From: Peteryoungia rhizophila
GTDB lineage: Bacteria > Pseudomonadota > Alphaproteobacteria > Rhizobiales > Rhizobiaceae
NCBI RefSeq assembly: GCF_004912145.1
Contig: NZ_STGT01000005.1
Coordinates: forward strand, 372,001 to 436,000
Direction: 5' to 3'
DNA length: 64,000 bases
The notes beneath the pieces are model-generated. The model had not been told where the DNA came from and made no database searches. It saw nothing but the letters and a program-made list of their open reading frames with translations. A program made the translations under genes and the position numbers. Shown in pieces: positions 48,070 to 59,229 of this stretch (positions are counted from its first letter, which is position 1; the number at the start of each line of letters is the position of its first letter).

Positions 48070-49184
48070 GCGAGGCCGGTTCCGCGTTTCGCCTGAGGCC
48101 GGTCTCATTCGAAGACCTGCCGGGCTGGAGGCTCGACGATCCCTCATCTCTCTGGGCTGCCATGACCGACTGCAGGAATTACCTGCAGTCGGTCAAACCA
48201 TATAAGGCGGGCGCACTGGGGCTCACCGCAGAAGACCTTGCACCGCTGCTGGAACGCGCAAGCCGAGCCTCGCCACGCGATGCCAGAGAGGCACGGTCTT
48301 TCTTCGAACGAGAGACCCGACCTTTCCGCATCGAACCCAACAATACCCGATCAGGTGTCGTTACAGCCTTCTACGAGCCGGAGGTGGCCGTCAGTGATGC
48401 GCAGGATGACCGGTATCGCCATCCAATCTATCGCCGCCCCCTGGACCTGGTGGATGTAACTGAAACCAATCGACCGGCTGATCTCGATCCGACCTATGCC
48501 TTCGCCATGCAGACGGATGAGGGGCTTGTGCCTTATCCGGACCGGCGAGCGATCGATCAGGGCTGGCTCGAGGGCAGGCGTCTCGAGATCGCCTGGGCTC
48601 GCTCGAAGGTCGATGTCTTTTTTGCCCATGTCCAGGGCGCCGCCCGCTTGCGATATCCGGACGGTCGGCTTCGGCGGATAACCTATGCCGCGAAGGCCGG
48701 GCACCCTTTCTCGGGCATCGGCCGTCTCCTGATCGATCTGGGTGAGATCCCGGAGACGAAGATCTCGATGCAGTCGATCCGGACCTGGCTGGGTGAACAC
48801 CCCGAGAGGATCGATGAAATCCTGTGGCACAACAGGTCCTACATCTTCTTTCGGGAAGCCGAAGTGGAGGATCTGTCGCGCGGGCCGATTGCCGCCGCGA
48901 AAGTGCCTCTGATTGCAGGGCGGTCTCTCGCAATCGATCGCCAGATCCATACCTTCGGATTTCCCTTCTTCATCCATGCGAGAGGCCTGACCCATATGGA
49001 TGGCGGGCGTGAATTCGCACGCACCATGCTGGCGCTCGACACGGGGTCCGCGATCGTCGGGCCGGCCCGCGGCGATATCTTTACGGGGTCTGGAGATGAG
49101 GCCGGCGAATTGGCCGGTGCCGTGCACAATCAGGCGGATTTCTATATACTGATCCCGAAGCAGGCGGCAGAGAGGTTTGTCTGA
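48066..49184 (+). CDS. mltA: Murein transglycosylase A family protein without an export signal
   Basis: MltA-type lytic transglycosylase of 372 residues. The barrel domain shows VTAFYEPEVAVSDAQDDRYRHPIYRRP and DVFFAHVQGAARLRYPDG; the C-terminal 3D domain ends in LALDTGSAIVGPARGDIFTGSG with the catalytic Asp expected in ALDTGSAI-type motifs. The N-terminus (MSEAGSAFRLRPVSFEDLPGW) has neither signal peptide nor lipobox, and no earlier start is available because the frame begins within the Tim44-like stop. Fold is firm; location in the cell is uncertain. Confidence 0.88.
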   Translation: MSEAGSAFRLRPVSFEDLPGWRLDDPSSLWAAMTDCRNYLQSVKPYKAGALGLTAEDLAPLLERASRASPRDAREARSFFERETRPFRIEPNNTRSGVVTAFYEPEVAVSDAQDDRYRHPIYRRPLDLVDVTETNRPADLDPTYAFAMQTDEGLVPYPDRRAIDQGWLEGRRLEIAWARSKVDVFFAHVQGAARLRYPDGRLRRITYAAKAGHPFSGIGRLLIDLGEIPETKISMQSIRTWLGEHPERIDEILWHNRSYIFFREAEVEDLSRGPIAAAKVPLIAGRSLAIDRQIHTFGFPFFIHARGLTHMDGGREFARTMLALDTGSAIVGPARGDIFTGSGDEAGELAGAVHNQADFYILIPKQAAERFV

Positions 49185-49745
49185 GTGTCGGGTGGACCAA
49201 AGCTCAATCCGGAAGATCGCATCCTCTGGGGCAAGGTCGCGCGTTCGACCCGTCCCATGCCTGGGCGTATGGAAGAACTGCTGGGCTTCGAGGAGCAGTT
49301 CGCGACGCCCGCCGAAGAGAAGCAAGTGCCTGCTCTGAGCCGGGCCGCCCTGTCGTCTCCCACAAACAGCAGCGAAGCCGATCGTAAACCGGCAGCGCAT
49401 ATCCATCATCCTCTGGAAAAGCCCGTCAAGCGCAAGCTCTCTCGCGGTCATCTGGCGCTGGAAGCTCGTATCGACCTCCATGGTCTGATCCAGAGTGAGG
49501 CGCATGGTATGCTCCTCGACTTCCTGATCCGCGCCCATGAGCGCGGGCTGAGACATGTTCTGGTCATCACGGGCAAAGGCAGTTCGCTCGGCAGCGAGGG
49601 CGCGCTGAAGCGTGCGGTACCCCTTTGGTTCGCCATGCCGGAATTTCGTTTCATCATCTCGTCCTACGAACCGGCCGGCCGTCAGCACGGCGGGGAGGGC
49701 GCCCTCTATGTGCGGCTCTCCCGTCGCGGGCAGGACCGTCGATGA
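49185..49745 (+). CDS. Smr/MutS2-type domain protein
   Basis: Protein of 186 residues. The C-terminal Smr domain has the IDLHGLIQSEAHGMLLDFL (DLHG) and VLVITGKGSS (TGKG) motifs associated with nuclease activity on branched DNA or mRNA. The N-terminal 90 residues are low-complexity and polar. It starts with GTG immediately after the mltA stop and overlaps the XRE regulator (ATGA). Confidence 0.9.
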   Translation: MSGGPKLNPEDRILWGKVARSTRPMPGRMEELLGFEEQFATPAEEKQVPALSRAALSSPTNSSEADRKPAAHIHHPLEKPVKRKLSRGHLALEARIDLHGLIQSEAHGMLLDFLIRAHERGLRHVLVITGKGSSLGSEGALKRAVPLWFAMPEFRFIISSYEPAGRQHGGEGALYVRLSRRGQDRR

Positions 49746-50107
49746 CACCCTTCGGTAGTGCTTTACGGGAATTGCGGGAGCGCAAGGGTGTATCCCAGAA
49801 GGAGATGGCAGCGGCCATCGGCGTGTCGCCGGCCTATCTATCGGCCTTGGAGCACGGCAAGCGCGGCCTACCGAACTTCGACTTCCTGCAGCGCGTGGCC
49901 GGATACTTCAACATCATCTGGGATGAGGCCGAGGAACTCTTCTCGACCGCCGGTCGGTCTGATCCCCGCGTCGTCTTGGATACTTCCGGAATGAAGCCCG
50001 AGTATACCGCCTTTGCCAATGATCTGGCCAAGCTGATTCGCCAGCTACCTCCAGATGTGATACGAGAAATGCAGGATATCCTGGATACCGCCAAAAAACG
50101 GCCGTGA
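49742..50107 (+). CDS. XRE-family helix-turn-helix regulator
   Basis: DNA-binding protein of 121 residues. The HTH is FGSALRELRERKGVSQKEMAAAIGVSPAYLSALEHGKRG (about 4-42), and LQRVAGYFNIIWDEAEELF continues the domain. The C-terminal half may dimerise. It is the last gene in the Tim44-mltA-smr run and sits directly before gyrB, whose promoter region it might control; that link is only positional. Confidence 0.9.
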   Translation: MTPFGSALRELRERKGVSQKEMAAAIGVSPAYLSALEHGKRGLPNFDFLQRVAGYFNIIWDEAEELFSTAGRSDPRVVLDTSGMKPEYTAFANDLAKLIRQLPPDVIREMQDILDTAKKRP

Positions 50108-50154
50108 TGGGCTTGAAATGCCCTCTATATCCACGAGAAACAACGCCCTTGCCT

Positions 50155-50182
50155 TTGGAACTCAGGCCAAAACCCCTATAGT
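50155..50182 (+). promoter_or_regulatory. Candidate gyrB promoter
   Basis: TTGGAA and TATAGT, 16 bases apart, in the 141-base gap before gyrB. gyrB promoters are usually supercoiling-sensitive; nothing here proves it. Confidence 0.35.
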
Positions 50183-50248
50183 CGGGCCACTTGAAGCTGC
50201 TGATTCGAATCAGCCGGGCCTTTGAGAATTGACTGGAAAGATTGCTGA

Positions 50249-52684
<2,436 letters not shown>

Positions 52685-52707
52685 TCCACTTCACATCGAA
52701 CAAAATG

Positions 52708-52740
52708 GGGCCGCTTCGAGTGAAGCGGCCCTTTCTTTTT
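52708..52740 (+). terminator. Terminator after gyrB
   Basis: GGGCCGCTTC-GAGT-GAAGCGGCCC, a 10-bp perfect stem followed by TTTCTTTTT. Confidence 0.9.
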
Positions 52741-52770
52741 CAACAGACTTTACCGGCGGCATGGTTAACG

Positions 52771-52786
52771 TGATTCACGTGAAACG
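52771..52786. promoter_or_regulatory. parS: parS-like site downstream of gyrB
   Basis: TGATTCACGTGAAACG matches the parS consensus at 14 of 16 positions. It lies in the gap between gyrB and the nitroreductase gene, 10.3 kb from the origin gap. Confidence 0.7.
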
Positions 52787-52800
52787 ATGAACGCGTCAGT

Positions 52801-53391
52801 TCAGAAGCGGCCCTCGAAGGCGACTTCGGCCAGAGGCTTGCGATCGTTCGGAGCTTCCCTCGAACGTAGGCCTTCGGGCAGGGCCTCCTTGTCTCCGGGC
52901 TTGCCGATGGCGACCACCGCATTCACATGAAATCCTTCCGGTGCGCCCAGTTCAGAAAGCGCACGGTCGAAACTGAACCCCGTCATCGCATGGGCGAAAT
53001 AGCCCGACTTGATCGCCTGAAGCGAAAGAAGCCCCCAGGCGGCACCCGCATCGAAACTATGGCTGCGATAGGACTTGGGTTCCGACCCGTCTGCAGGCCG
53101 GCTCAGCGTGTCCGAGAAAACGAAGACCAGCGCAGACGCGTTCTTTGCCCAGCCCTGATTGAACTCGATCAGGATGTCGAGAAACTTATCGAACTCGGCC
53201 GTACCCTTCAGCGCATAAACGAACCGCCAAGGCTGATAGTTGAACGCGGACGGCGCCCAGTGGGCTGCATCGAGAATCGTCAGCAGATCTTCCTTGGGCA
53301 TGACGCTGCCGTCGAAGGCACGCGGCGACCATCGATCGAGAAAGATCGGATCGACATTGTATTCGGATGTACGGTTGTTGCTGGAGGTCAT
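52801..53391 (-). CDS. Nitroreductase family protein
   Basis: FMN-dependent oxidoreductase of 196 residues. RWSPRAFDGSVMPKEDLLTILDAAHWAPSAFNYQPWRFVYA is the nitroreductase FMN-binding start (SPRAF, APSA-N-QPW), and the C-terminal VNAVVAIGKPGDKEALPEGLRSRE fits. It probably reduces nitro-compounds or quinones; substrate unknown. Single gene, minus strand. Confidence 0.9.
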   Translation of the reverse strand: MTSSNNRTSEYNVDPIFLDRWSPRAFDGSVMPKEDLLTILDAAHWAPSAFNYQPWRFVYALKGTAEFDKFLDILIEFNQGWAKNASALVFVFSDTLSRPADGSEPKSYRSHSFDAGAAWGLLSLQAIKSGYFAHAMTGFSFDRALSELGAPEGFHVNAVVAIGKPGDKEALPEGLRSREAPNDRKPLAEVAFEGRF

Positions 53392-53671
53392 GATGTTCCT
53401 TCATTCGTGTCTTGGGATGACGTTTGGGAACAAACAGCAAATCGCAAGCCTCGGAAAGGGTAGGGGATGCAAAATCGGGTGAACACTGTGATTGCTGATT
53501 AACCGAGTGCTGAGGGTGGAACTTTAAGCCTTGTTGGTCATCATCATAGGCAGGCAATTGACAACAGGCTGCGATGGCCGAGGAGAAATCCGGGCTTTTG
53601 CAATGCACAAAGTCTGTTAGTCTAGCGAATGAACGCAGACCAGTTTGGTCTGAGGCAGAGGTATCGACCCC
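53392..53671. promoter_or_regulatory. Nitroreductase-phaZ divergent region with a leader hairpin
   Basis: No gene is apparent in these 280 bases. CAGACCA-GTT-TGGTCTG at 53636-53652 is a perfect 7-bp stem ending 19 bases before phaZ. It may be an mRNA hairpin near the ribosome site or an operator. Confidence 0.45.
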
Positions 53672-54955
53672 ATGTTCTATCAGCTCTACGAACTCAACCA
53701 CGCTTTCATGGCACCGTTCCGGGCAAGCGCTGACGCGATGAACCTCGCTTGGAAAAACCCCCTGAACCCATGGTCGCACACTGTCGTTGGGCGTACTTTC
53801 TCCGCAGGTTTCGAGGTTTTCGAACGTGTGACACGCCGATACGGCAAGCCGGCCTTCGGTCTCCCGACGACGACGGTCGATGGGGAGAGTGTTAGGGTCG
53901 AGGAAGAGATCGTCTGGCGCAAACCTTTCTGCGACATGATCCACTTCAAGCGTCACCTGCCGGCCGGCGCTGACAAGGGTCCGCGCATCCTGATTGTGGC
54001 GCCCATGTCCGGCCACTATGCAACATTGTTGCGCGGTACGGTGGAAGCATTGCTCCCAAGCGCCGATGTCTACATCAGCGACTGGATCGATGCCCGCATG
54101 GTGCCGGTGACCGAGGGTGACTTCGACCTGGATGACTACATCGACTACGTCATCGACATGCTTCACCACCTTGGGCCGGACACGCACGTCGTCGCCGTTT
54201 GTCAGCCATCCGTACCCGTTCTGGCCGCTGTCGCCGTGATGGAAGCTGACGGAGACACCTGTGCTCCGGCATCGATGACACTCATGGGCGGTCCGATCGA
54301 CACCCGCATCAACCCGACGGCCGTCAATCAGCTGGCACAAGACAAGCCGCTCGAATGGTTCCGCGACAATGTCATCATGCAGGTGCCGTGGCCGCAGCCG
54401 GGCGTCATGCGCGCCGTATATCCGGGCTTCCTTCAGCTGTCGGGCTTCATGTCGATGAACCTCGATAGGCACATGGTCGCCCACAAGGAATTCTACATGC
54501 ACCTCGTCAAGAATGACGGGGAACCCGCCGAGAAACATCGCGACTTCTATGACGAATACCTGGCGGTAATGGACCTGACGGCGGAATTCTATCTGCAAAC
54601 GGTCGACACCGTCTTCATCAAGCATTCCTTGCCGAAGGGTGAGATGATGCATCGTGACAAGCGGGTCGACACATCCGCAATCCGCAATGTCGCGCTTCTG
54701 ACTGTGGAAGGCGAAAACGACGATATCTCCGGTCTTGGCCAGACGAAGGCGGCGCAGACCATCTGCACGAACATTCCCGAGCACATGCGTCTGCACTACA
54801 TGCAGCCCGATGTCGGGCACTACGGCGTCTTCAACGGTTCGCGTTTCCGTCGCGAGATCGCTCCGCGCATCGTCCAGTTTGCCAAGACCCACACGAAGAA
54901 CGTCAAGGCGGCAACGCCTGTGAAGCGTGTCATCAAGGGTGGCAAGGCCAACTGA
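53672..54955 (+). CDS. phaZ: Intracellular polyhydroxyalkanoate depolymerase
   Basis: Mobilises stored polyhydroxybutyrate granules, 427 residues. MFYQLYELNHAFMAPFRA at the N-terminus and the lipase-box-like VVAVCQPSVPVLA with Cys177 as the nucleophile match the Ralstonia PhaZ1 group, which uses Cys rather than Ser. The histidine in PDVGHYGVFNGSRFR is the likely third catalytic residue. It is followed by a terminator. Confidence 0.93.
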   Translation: MFYQLYELNHAFMAPFRASADAMNLAWKNPLNPWSHTVVGRTFSAGFEVFERVTRRYGKPAFGLPTTTVDGESVRVEEEIVWRKPFCDMIHFKRHLPAGADKGPRILIVAPMSGHYATLLRGTVEALLPSADVYISDWIDARMVPVTEGDFDLDDYIDYVIDMLHHLGPDTHVVAVCQPSVPVLAAVAVMEADGDTCAPASMTLMGGPIDTRINPTAVNQLAQDKPLEWFRDNVIMQVPWPQPGVMRAVYPGFLQLSGFMSMNLDRHMVAHKEFYMHLVKNDGEPAEKHRDFYDEYLAVMDLTAEFYLQTVDTVFIKHSLPKGEMMHRDKRVDTSAIRNVALLTVEGENDDISGLGQTKAAQTICTNIPEHMRLHYMQPDVGHYGVFNGSRFRREIAPRIVQFAKTHTKNVKAATPVKRVIKGGKAN

Positions 54956-54979
54956 TACTTCGTCGTTTCGAATTTAAGC

Positions 54980-55018
54980 AGCGGATTCAGTCGGTTCTCC
55001 GATTGGGTCCGCTTTTTT
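54980..55018 (+). terminator. Terminator after phaZ
   Basis: A 15-bp stem including G-T pairs from AGCGGA to TCCGCT around loop TTCT, then TTTTTT. Confidence 0.85.
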
Positions 55019-55095
55019 CTTGAAGGGCAGGGCTCCATTTCCCACATCGAAACCATCGGACAGCATTCCGTTGTCCGCGCAAAACGAGGTTATCG

Positions 55096-55530
55096 ATGAT
55101 GAACCAGTCAGCACTGCTCCGGCCGGATTGGACTCCGGCAACCGTCGCTCTGATGGTGCTCGGCTTCATGGTCTTCTGGCCGCTCGGTCTGGCCATGCTT
55201 GCCTATATCCTGTTCGGTGAGAAGTTCCAGAACTTCAAGCGCGAAGCCAATCAGAAAGCCGATAGCGCTTTCGCCTGGTGCCGCACGAACAGCTATACCG
55301 CTGCCAGCCCGACCGGCAATGTCGCCTTCGACGACTGGCGCAAGGCAGAACTCGAGCGTCTTGATGAAGAGCGTCGCCGTCTCGACGAGATGCGCGCTGA
55401 ATTCGACAACTACGCCCGCGAGCTGCGCCGGGCGAAGGATCAGGAAGAATTCGACCGCTTCATGCGTGACCGCCAGCAGATGAAGACTGCAGGTGAAGCG
55501 GGTCCAACCCAGGGCTTCACCGGCAACTGA
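55096..55530 (+). CDS. DUF2852 family membrane protein
   Basis: Protein of 144 residues (tandem ATG start). A membrane segment (VALMVLGFMVFWPLGLAMLAYILFG) is followed by a charged region forming a likely coiled coil (WRKAELERLDEERRRLDEMRAEFDNYARELRRAKDQEEFDRFM). This layout matches DUF2852, restricted to alphaproteobacteria, of unknown function. It has its own promoter region and terminator. Confidence 0.85.
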   Translation: MMNQSALLRPDWTPATVALMVLGFMVFWPLGLAMLAYILFGEKFQNFKREANQKADSAFAWCRTNSYTAASPTGNVAFDDWRKAELERLDEERRRLDEMRAEFDNYARELRRAKDQEEFDRFMRDRQQMKTAGEAGPTQGFTGN

Positions 55531-55559
55531 TGTGCCGGGTACTCACGAGATGAAATGGA

Positions 55560-55587
55560 GGTCGGCGCCTGCGCGCCGGCCTTTTTT
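55560..55587 (+). terminator. Terminator after DUF2852 gene
   Basis: GGTCGGCGC and GCGCCGGCC pair with one G-T pair around CTGC, followed by TTTTTT. Confidence 0.88.
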
Positions 55588-55626
55588 AATGCGCGACCCC
55601 ACGACGAATCGGCTAAAACACGGATC

Positions 55627-56385
55627 ATGTTTCCCCTGCTGAAAAAGCTCACACCCCAGAGAGCCCCGGCGATCCGGCTGGAGCGCGCGATTGCCGTCGA
55701 TGGACAGTCCGTCCCTTTGACCATCCGCAAGAATATCCGCGCGACCCGCATCACTCTGCGGATCGAGCCCGGTGGTCGTGCCCTGAAGATGACCATTCCG
55801 CCGGGATTACGCGAACGGGATATCGACGACTTTCTCGACCGTCATCAAGGCTGGCTCAGCACCAAGCTCAAGCGGCAGAAACCGGCTGGAAGCATTGAGG
55901 ATGGTGGAGAAATCATGCTGCGCGGTGTTCCCCATCGCATTATCCATACCGGGCAGGTCAGGGGGCTCACCCAATCGATCGACAGCGAGATAGGCTATGT
56001 GCTGAGCGTCAGCGGCCTTGAGGATCACCTGCCCCGTCGTGTCGCTGATTTCCTCAAGAAAGAAGCGCGCCATGACCTCGAGCGGCTCGTTGCTCTTCAT
56101 GCCGGCAATGTCGGCAAGCCGGTCAAGAGCATGACCCTCAAGGATACCCGCAGCCGCTGGGGCTCGTGTTCCTGGGATGGCAAGCTCAGCTTCTCGTGGC
56201 GCATCGTCATGGCGCCGCCTTTGGTGATTGACTATCTCGCCGCGCATGAGGTCGCGCATTTGCGCGAGATGAACCACGGCCCGGCCTTCTGGGCACTCTG
56301 TAAAGAGCTTTGCCCCCAGATGGATGAGGCCAAGGCCTGGCTGAAGCGCCACGGCTCGGCCCTCCACGCCATCGACTTCGCTTAA
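55627..56385 (+). CDS. YgjP-like (DUF45, M48-type) metallopeptidase
   Basis: Predicted zinc metallopeptidase of 252 residues. The zinc site is AAHEVAHLREMNHGPAFW, with RSRWGSCSWDGKLSFSWRIVMAPP upstream, the DUF45 signature. An N-terminal beta-rich region precedes it. Members are often called YgjP or SprT-like; substrates are unknown. The start at 55627 follows a terminator; 24 codons upstream are open but lie in that terminator. Confidence 0.88.
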   Translation: MFPLLKKLTPQRAPAIRLERAIAVDGQSVPLTIRKNIRATRITLRIEPGGRALKMTIPPGLRERDIDDFLDRHQGWLSTKLKRQKPAGSIEDGGEIMLRGVPHRIIHTGQVRGLTQSIDSEIGYVLSVSGLEDHLPRRVADFLKKEARHDLERLVALHAGNVGKPVKSMTLKDTRSRWGSCSWDGKLSFSWRIVMAPPLVIDYLAAHEVAHLREMNHGPAFWALCKELCPQMDEAKAWLKRHGSALHAIDFA

Positions 56386-56457
56386 GCGATCCGCGACCAT
56401 TCAGCCTTTGTCGCAAATTGGCTCGACTCTTTTTTGATTTCGTGCGACTTCGCTGCC

Positions 56458-57132
56458 ATGAGACCCGATATCAAGATCTGCGGACTGAAGACGCCGGAGG
56501 CGGTCGATCGTGCGGCTGCTCGCGGCGCGAGCCATATTGGCTTTATCTTCTTCGAAAAGAGCCCGCGCAATATCGAACCGGATATTGCAGGTACGCTCGC
56601 CGACCGTGTTCGCGGCCGGGTCAAGAGCGTCGCGGTGACTGTTGATGCCGACAATGACGATCTTGACGAAATCATCGCGCTGATGCGCCCCGATATCCTA
56701 CAGTTCCATGGCCACGAGACCCCTGAGCGCCTGCTGACGGTAAAGGCCGTGACCGGGCTGCCCATCATGAAGGCTTTTTCTATTCGTGATGCCGATGACC
56801 TTAAGCGTATCGAGCCCTATATTGGTATCGCCGATCGTTTCCTTTTTGACGCAAAGCCGCCGTTGGGATCCGACTTGCCGGGCGGCAACGGTGTCACCTT
56901 CGATTGGCGTCTGCTGCGTTCGCTTGACGACAGCGTGGATTACATGCTTTCCGGAGGCCTGAACAAGGCCAATCTCGCAGAGGCCCTGCGCGAAACCGGA
57001 GCCCGGGCGATCGATGTGTCGTCTGGCGTGGAATCCGCCCCGGGCGTCAAGGATCTTCAGATGATGGACGAGTTTTTTGCGGCAGTTGCCGAGGCAAGTC
57101 GAGCACAGCCGGTTTCAGGGAGTGTCAAGTGA
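56458..57132 (+). CDS. trpF: Phosphoribosylanthranilate isomerase
   Basis: Third enzyme of tryptophan synthesis, 224 residues, TIM barrel. [20 protein letters not shown] holds the catalytic Cys (KICG), and [14 protein letters not shown] and [16 protein letters not shown] the phosphate-binding loops. It heads trpF-trpB-trpA and overlaps trpB (GTGA). Confidence 0.95.
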   Translation: MRPDIKICGLKTPEAVDRAAARGASHIGFIFFEKSPRNIEPDIAGTLADRVRGRVKSVAVTVDADNDDLDEIIALMRPDILQFHGHETPERLLTVKAVTGLPIMKAFSIRDADDLKRIEPYIGIADRFLFDAKPPLGSDLPGGNGVTFDWRLLRSLDDSVDYMLSGGLNKANLAEALRETGARAIDVSSGVESAPGVKDLQMMDEFFAAVAEASRAQPVSGSVK

Positions 57133-58349
57133 ACCAGTCACCGAAACCTAATTCCTTCCGTGAAGGTCCCGACGAAGACGGCCGTTTCGGCATCTTTGGT
57201 GGCCGTTTCGTCGCCGAGACGCTGATGCCGCTGATCCTCGATTTGCAGGCGGAATGGGAAAAGGCGAAGACGGATCCGGAATTCCAGGCGGAACTGGCGC
57301 ATCTCAACACCCACTATACCGGTCGTCCGAGCCCGCTCTATTATGCAGAGCGTCTGACGGAAGAACTCGGTGGCGCGAAGATCTATTTCAAGCGCGACGA
57401 GCTCAACCACACCGGTTCGCACAAGATCAACAACTGCCTCGGCCAGATCTTGCTCGCCAAGCGCATGGGCAAGACCCGTATCATCGCCGAAACAGGCGCT
57501 GGCCAGCATGGCGTGGCATCAGCCACGGTTGCGGCTCGTTTCGGCATTCCTTGCGTCGTCTACATGGGCGCGACCGACGTCGAGCGCCAGGCGCCGAACG
57601 TTTTCCGCATGAAGCTGCTCGGTGCCGAGGTGAAGCCGGTAACCTCTGGCCATGGCACCCTCAAGGACGCCATGAACGAGGCGTTGCGCGACTGGGTCAC
57701 CAATGTCGACGACACCTATTACATGATCGGCACGGCAGCCGGCCCGCATCCCTATCCGGAAATGGTCCGAGACTTCCAGTCGGTGATCGGCCGCGAAACC
57801 CGCGAGCAGATGATGGCAGCTGAAGGCCGTCTTCCGGACATGCTGATTGCTGCCGTCGGAGGTGGATCGAACGCGATCGGCCTCTTCCATCCCTTCCTGG
57901 ATGACGAGAGTGTCCGCATCGTTGGCGTCGAAGCCGGTGGGAAGGGTCTCGAAGGCGAGGAGCACTGCGCTTCGCTGACCGCAGGTACGCCCGGCGTCCT
58001 GCATGGAAACCGCACCTATCTGCTGCAGGATGGCGACGGCCAGATCAAGGAAGGTCACTCGATCTCCGCCGGCCTCGATTATCCTGGTATCGGCCCCGAG
58101 CATTCCTGGCTCAAGGACATGGGGCGCGTCGAGTATGTTCCGATCAAGGACGACGAGGCGCTCGCCGCCTTCCAGCTGCTGACCCGCACCGAAGGTATCA
58201 TCCCGGCGCTCGAGCCGAGCCATGCACTCGCCGAAGTCATCAAGCGTGCGCCTGGCATGGACAAGGACCAGATCATCGTGATGAACCTCTGCGGCCGCGG
58301 CGACAAGGACATCTTCACTGTCGGCAAGATTCTCGGTATGGGGCTCTGA
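57129..58349 (+). CDS. trpB: Tryptophan synthase beta chain
   Basis: PLP enzyme joining indole and serine, 406 residues. The PLP lysine is Lys99 in [12 protein letters not shown], the phosphate loop is [11 protein letters not shown], and [11 protein letters not shown] is diagnostic. It starts with GTG overlapping the trpF stop and is followed by trpA two bases after its stop. Confidence 0.97.
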   Translation: MNQSPKPNSFREGPDEDGRFGIFGGRFVAETLMPLILDLQAEWEKAKTDPEFQAELAHLNTHYTGRPSPLYYAERLTEELGGAKIYFKRDELNHTGSHKINNCLGQILLAKRMGKTRIIAETGAGQHGVASATVAARFGIPCVVYMGATDVERQAPNVFRMKLLGAEVKPVTSGHGTLKDAMNEALRDWVTNVDDTYYMIGTAAGPHPYPEMVRDFQSVIGRETREQMMAAEGRLPDMLIAAVGGGSNAIGLFHPFLDDESVRIVGVEAGGKGLEGEEHCASLTAGTPGVLHGNRTYLLQDGDGQIKEGHSISAGLDYPGIGPEHSWLKDMGRVEYVPIKDDEALAAFQLLTRTEGIIPALEPSHALAEVIKRAPGMDKDQIIVMNLCGRGDKDIFTVGKILGMGL

Positions 58350-58351
58350 TC

Positions 58352-59191
58352 ATGACTGCGCGTATGGACCAACGTTTCGCTGCCCTGAAGGCAGAAGGCC
58401 GCCCGGCACTCGTCACCTATTTCATGGGTGGCGATCCGGACTATGACACGTCGCTCGCGATCATGAAGGCCATGCCGGAAGCCGGCGCCGACGTCATCGA
58501 GCTCGGCATGCCCTTCTCGGATCCGATGGCCGATGGCCCCGCGATCCAGCTTGCTGGCCAGCGCGCCCTCAAGGCCGGCCAGACCCTCGTGCGCACGCTC
58601 GATCTTGCGCGTGAATTCCGCAAGACGGACAATGAAACGCCGATCGTCATGATGGGATACTACAACCCCATCTACGTCTATGGCGTCGAGCGCTTTCTCG
58701 ATGACGCGCTGGCTGCCGGTATCGACGGCCTGATCGTCGTCGATCTGCCGCCGGAAATGGACGATGAACTCTGCATTCCGGCCCGCAGCCGCGATATAAA
58801 CTTCGTTCGCCTGGCGACACCGACGACTGACGAGAAGCGCCTGCCGACGGTTCTCAAGAACACCTCGGGCTTCGTCTACTACGTCTCGATGAACGGGATC
58901 ACCGGTTCGTCACTTCCGGATCCCTCGCGTGTGGCCGGCGCCGTGCAGCGCATCAAGGCTCACACGGACCTGCCGATCTGCGTTGGCTTCGGAGTCAAGA
59001 CCGCCGAGCATGCTCGCCTGATCGGCGCAAATGCCGATGGCGTCGTGGTGGGTACCGCAATCGTCAATCAGGTTGCCATCAATCTCACAGCCGATGGGAA
59101 GGCAACGGCGGACACGGTTCAGGCCGTCGTCACGCTGGTGCGCGGACTGGCCAGCGGCGTGCGTTCCGCACGCCTTGCTGCTGCCGAATAA
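58352..59191 (+). CDS. trpA: Tryptophan synthase alpha chain
   Basis: Cleaves indole-3-glycerol phosphate, 279 residues. Catalytic Glu50 and Asp61 are in [31 protein letters not shown] and [12 protein letters not shown] are present. It works as the alpha2beta2 complex with TrpB. Confidence 0.96.
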   Translation: MTARMDQRFAALKAEGRPALVTYFMGGDPDYDTSLAIMKAMPEAGADVIELGMPFSDPMADGPAIQLAGQRALKAGQTLVRTLDLAREFRKTDNETPIVMMGYYNPIYVYGVERFLDDALAAGIDGLIVVDLPPEMDDELCIPARSRDINFVRLATPTTDEKRLPTVLKNTSGFVYYVSMNGITGSSLPDPSRVAGAVQRIKAHTDLPICVGFGVKTAEHARLIGANADGVVVGTAIVNQVAINLTADGKATADTVQAVVTLVRGLASGVRSARLAAAE

Positions 59192-59229
59192 GCACCCCAT
59201 ATGGGCTCGAAACATCAGGAGTAAGCCGC

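Noticed and set aside
48351..49748. 465-codon open frame antisense to mltA and smr
   Set aside because: It spans two well-supported overlapping genes on the other strand and shows no protein-family features.
53186..54892. 568-codon open frame antisense to phaZ and nitroreductase promoter region
   Set aside because: Composition is His/Arg/Asp-rich as expected for a reverse-strand shadow of a GC-rich gene; phaZ is firmly identified.
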